From an uncultured Saprospiraceae bacterium (lineage in GTDB: Bacteria; Bacteroidota; Bacteroidia; Chitinophagales; Saprospiraceae), in contig CALLVY010000005.1 in the NCBI GenBank assembly GCA_938015925.1, positions 1-46,946 of the forward strand: DNA of 46,946 bases, read 5' to 3'. Position 1 is the first letter of the stretch, and every line of letters starts with the position of its first letter. Shown piece after piece: positions 45,097 to 46,946 of the stretch. The notes under the pieces were generated by a model, which saw nothing but the letters and a program-made list of their open reading frames with translations, was not told the origin of the DNA and searched no databases. Position numbers and translations under genes: made by a program.

Positions 45097-45312
45097 TTAT
45101 TTTTTGCGTTTGCTTTTGCTCTTTCTTTTGATTTTCTTTGGTTTTGCGGCTTCTACTTTTGCGATTTCCAAATTGAGGACTTCCAAAGCAGCTGAAACAT
45201 TACCGTGTTGAGCCAACCATTTTTCAGATACTTTGAGCATGGCTTTCATTTCTTTAAGATTGCCGGTGGCTGCAGCATTGTGAATGGCAACTCCGTAGGG
45301 TACTACTGGCAT
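45097..45312 (-). CDS. Candidate RiPP precursor peptide C (DUF1843-like), basic tail
   Basis: The 71-residue peptide starts at ATG 45312 (MPVVPYGVAIHN); the two-residue-longer ATG is less likely given the alignment to its paralogues. Conserved blocks are YGVAIHNAAATGNLKEMK, EKWLAQHGNVSAALE and EIAKVEA, matching DUF1843 as I remember it. The last 18 residues are almost all Lys/Arg/Ser (KPKKIKRKSKSKRKK). It is the last of three tandem paralogues and lies 80 bp before the radical SAM gene. The core and the modified residues are unknown: they could be in the conserved helix region or the variable tail. Confidence 0.85.
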   Translation of the reverse strand: MPVVPYGVAIHNAAATGNLKEMKAMLKVSEKWLAQHGNVSAALEVLNLEIAKVEAAKPKKIKRKSKSKRKK

Positions 45313-45365
45313 GAGCATTTGTTTTTAGGCTCTGCTTTTTGGGCAGATGGGGTTAAAAAAAAGAA

Positions 45366-45438
45366 GAAACCTGATTGACGTTTTTCTAAACGGAGACAGA
45401 AGGGAAAAGTGATTCAGGAAAATTCGCAAACAGGTTTC
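45366..45438 (-). promoter_or_regulatory. Structured spacer between peptide genes B and C
   Basis: GAAACCTG (45366-45373) and CAGGTTTC (45431-45438) form an 8-bp inverted repeat with 57 bases between. Inside it is a second hairpin, CGTTT-TTCT-AAACG (45379-45392). It occupies most of the 145-bp gap and probably forms an RNA structure in the operon mRNA. Confidence 0.45.
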
Positions 45439-45457
45439 GACTATTAGGAGCAATTTA

Positions 45458-45673
45458 TCATTTTTTGCTTTTACGTTTAGTTTTAGTTTTTCTTCTAGGT
45501 TTAGAGAGGGCTTCTGCTTTTGCAATTTCGAGGTTGAGTAACTCTAAGGCAGCAGAAACATTGCCATGTTGCTCCAGCCATTTCTCCGCTTTTTTAAGCG
45601 TGGATTTCATCTGTTTTAGATTACCAGTTGCGGCGGCGTTATGAATCGCAACACCATATAATACGATTGCCAT
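45458..45673 (-). CDS. Candidate RiPP precursor peptide B (DUF1843-like), basic tail
   Basis: The start at ATG 45673 (MAIVLYGVAIHN) matches the paralogues; the longer frame to 45706 adds 11 unrelated residues. It has 71 residues and is very similar to peptide C in the first 55 (YGVAIHNAAATGNLKQMK, EKWLEQHGNVSAALELLNLEIAKAEA), then a basic tail, LSKPRRKTKTKRKSKK. Tail sequences of B and C differ in order but share composition, while the N-terminal region is nearly identical, the pattern of a conserved leader with a diverging tail. A TGTTTTTTAGG (45679-45689) just upstream is shared by all three genes. Confidence 0.85.
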   Translation of the reverse strand: MAIVLYGVAIHNAAATGNLKQMKSTLKKAEKWLEQHGNVSAALELLNLEIAKAEALSKPRRKTKTKRKSKK

Positions 45674-45716
45674 AATTTTGTTTTTTAGGTTTAAAAAATA
45701 GAGCATTAAAAGTCTG

Positions 45717-45765
45717 GTTCAAAAATGAATTTGAACGAGTTGTTACGCAAGAAAAAGAAGCGTAA
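45717..45765 (-). promoter_or_regulatory. Two hairpins between peptide genes A and B
   Basis: GTTCAAA-N6-TTTGAAC (45717-45736) is a perfect 7-bp stem, and TTACGC-N11-GCGTAA (45743-45765) is a 6-bp stem. Both are within the 120-bp gap. Together with the structures in the other spacers they suggest processing or attenuation sites along the mRNA. Confidence 0.45.
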
Positions 45766-45793
45766 ACTTAAAGCATAAGAAAAGAAGTGAAAG

Positions 45794-45970
45794 TTAGGTA
45801 CGAGCTTCTAACTTAGCAATTTCTTGCTTGAGAATTTCTACTGCTCCGGAAACGTTGCCGTGTTCTTTTAGCCATTTTTCAGCTTGCTTTTTTAGGGCTT
45901 TCATTTTGCGGATATCGCCAGAAGCGACGGTTTTGTGAATGGAGGTTGCGTAAAGAGGAACTACTGCCAT
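45794..45970 (-). CDS. Candidate RiPP precursor peptide A (DUF1843-like), 58 aa, no basic tail
   Basis: This short ORF starts at ATG 45970 and stops at TAA 45794, giving 58 residues beginning MAVVPLYATSIHKTVASGDIRKMK. It aligns with peptides B and C through EKWLKEHGNVSGAVEIL and EIAKLEA, but then ends in RT with no Lys/Arg tail. The ASGD(I) motif fits the G-(D/N)-(L/I) motif of the other two. It is the first gene of the operon and the most divergent of the three. It could be a distinct product, an ancestral form or a degenerated copy. Confidence 0.85.
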   Translation of the reverse strand: MAVVPLYATSIHKTVASGDIRKMKALKKQAEKWLKEHGNVSGAVEILKQEIAKLEART

Positions 45971-46384
45971 GATTGAGGTGTTTTAGGGTTTAAAAAATAA
46001 TTTTCTCCGAGGGATCGGTGAAAAAATTTATCTAATTTAGTAAAATAAAAAGAATAAAAGAATAAATGACAAATAAAATAACAGCTTAATTGTAAAAATA
46101 AATATCAGCAGTAGGTTTATTGTTTTGCTTTTGATTATCTAAACTTGTTTGGAAAAAATAAAAATTGATTATATGGTATGGGGTCTCGAATTTTTTTTCG
46201 AATAAAAAATGGAAATAAGAAAAGGCGAGTGGAGGAGGAGACATTGCTTCGTGAACGAAGGGGGCTAAGTCCGAAGTTGAACGAAAATGAGCACTAGAAT
46301 ACTATGGAAACTTTGAGTACTTTTGTCGCGGGAAAAAGATTTGAAAATAGCCAACTCGATTCGAGCTAAATCTAAAAAAAGAAT
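45971..46384. other. Intergenic region upstream of the peptide operon
   Basis: No gene is visible in 414 bases. It should hold the operon promoter on the minus strand. TTTATTTG resembles the -7 element with one mismatch but has no clear -33 partner. The left part is very AT-rich. TCGAATTTTTTTTCGA (46186-46201) is a dyad flanked by A/T, and CTTCG-TGAA-CGAAG (46247-46260) is a short hairpin. TACTTTTG at 46318-46325 matches the -7 consensus on the plus strand. Confidence 0.4.
46318..46325 (+). promoter_or_regulatory. Possible -7 element TACTTTTG for the DUF2199 gene
   Basis: TACTTTTG fits TAnnTTTG exactly and lies 59 bases before the DUF2199 start. No TTG occurs at the usual distance upstream, so the promoter is incomplete by this test. 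Confidence 0.4.
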
Positions 46385-46885
46385 ATGGATAACTATAAAT
46401 GTAAAACCTGCGGAAAAGAACACGCTGTATTCAAAGCAGTCGAAGTTTCCAAGCCGGAAAGAATCCTGGAAATTGCAGAAGCAGAAAGAGCACAAAGAGT
46501 AAAGGAAATCCAAGGCAGTTATCTCATTGATGATACGCTCTTTCTTTTGCAAGGCGATATTTTTATTTATAAAGAGGAGGAGGAAAAACCTTTCTTCACC
46601 TGGTCGGTATGGGTGTCGATTTCTTTGGCGGACTTCCAGTCGAAGGCCAAAGAATTAGAAGAAAGAAAGAATGTGGTATTTGATGGACAATTAGAAACCG
46701 CACTGCCTTTTTATGAAAAAACAAAAGGCCTGAAGGTGAAAGTCTTTATCAATTTAGACTATGATTATTCTGTCGTGAAAATAGCGGAAGCGAGTCCAAT
46801 AAAAGAAGACCAATCTGAAAAGATTACGGATGTTAGAGTGATGACCTTGTTGGATAGGTTTTACCATCCACTTGTTAAGTCTTAG
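46385..46885 (+). CDS. DUF2199 family protein
   Basis: The 166-residue protein starts at ATG 46385 with an N-terminal zinc-knuckle-like YKCKTCGKEH, typical of DUF2199, followed by ALPFYEKTKGLKVKVF. It has no signal peptide or membrane segment. DUF2199 proteins are small bacterial proteins of unknown function. It diverges from the peptide operon, separated by 414 bp, and is the last complete gene in the window. The last 61 bases of the window show no start of another gene. Confidence 0.8.
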   Translation: MDNYKCKTCGKEHAVFKAVEVSKPERILEIAEAERAQRVKEIQGSYLIDDTLFLLQGDIFIYKEEEEKPFFTWSVWVSISLADFQSKAKELEERKNVVFDGQLETALPFYEKTKGLKVKVFINLDYDYSVVKIAEASPIKEDQSEKITDVRVMTLLDRFYHPLVKS

Positions 46886-46946
46886 GTTTAATCTGCAAAA
46901 GGCAATAAAGAAATAGAGATCGCTATAAAGTTGGTAAACATGTGAA

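Noticed and set aside
46186-46260. Two small dyads (TCGAA/TTCGA and CTTCG/CGAAG) as a terminator or REP element
   Set aside because: Stems are only 5 bp, lie at the divergent promoters of the DUF2199 gene and the peptide operon, and match no other sequence in the window.
1-46946. tRNA, rRNA, tmRNA or CRISPR arrays
   Set aside because: I looked for T-loop-like sequences and regular direct repeats and found none that could be folded or aligned into these features.

Overview
The window looks like part of a Bacteroidota chromosome, probably of the Saprospiria type. This is inferred from the AT-rich sequence, TAnnTTTG-type promoter elements, the DUF3822-rsmD pair, a bactofilin, and the weak or absent Shine-Dalgarno sites. 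I saw no tRNA, rRNA, CRISPR array, phage gene or transposase.

Left part (1-29253, all minus strand): a non-ribosomal peptide assembly line. One giant synthetase (3507-24623) carries seven C-A-T modules. It starts with only the C-terminal lobe of a condensation domain and has no epimerase or thioesterase. It overlaps by 13 bp a second synthetase (3519 to beyond the left edge). That protein begins with a TubC-like docking domain and has a luciferase-like monooxygenase inserted inside its adenylation domain. The pocket of that domain looks glycine-like, as in the myxothiazol/melithiazol systems, where such a module makes a terminal amide. Three of the seven full pockets read as alanine-type. Upstream on the same strand are two exported or membrane-anchored peptidases: a prolyl-oligopeptidase homologue with an altered nucleophile elbow, and an S33-type hydrolase fused to a four-helix membrane tail. 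A 147-bp inverted-repeat element lies between them.

Middle part (29555-38441): mostly conserved housekeeping genes. tsaD (minus) diverges from a bactofilin whose promoter is embedded in a 9-bp inverted repeat. Then come a small membrane protein, a DUF3822 protein and rsmD as an overlapping trio (RsmD lacks the usual catalytic Asp/Asn), a small secreted protein, argS, glnS and a VOC-fold protein.

Right part (38522-42755, plus strand): an accessory stretch. It holds an HNH protein, a DUF2235 (Tle1-like) hydrolase followed by two unknown proteins (one with two terminal membrane helices), and a HAD-type 5'(3')-deoxyribonucleotidase starting at TTG.

Far right (42868-45970, minus strand): a compact candidate RiPP (ribosomally made, modified peptide) operon. 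In transcription order it has three paralogous small peptides of 58, 71 and 71 residues with DUF1843-like sequences, a radical SAM/SPASM protein with an extra zinc ribbon, and an overlapping SAM methyltransferase. Hairpins occur in each spacer up to the maturase. The 58-residue member is a short ORF lacking the basic tail of the other two. This operon and the glycine/monooxygenase NRPS module are the two most interesting systems here. A DUF2199 protein ends the window.
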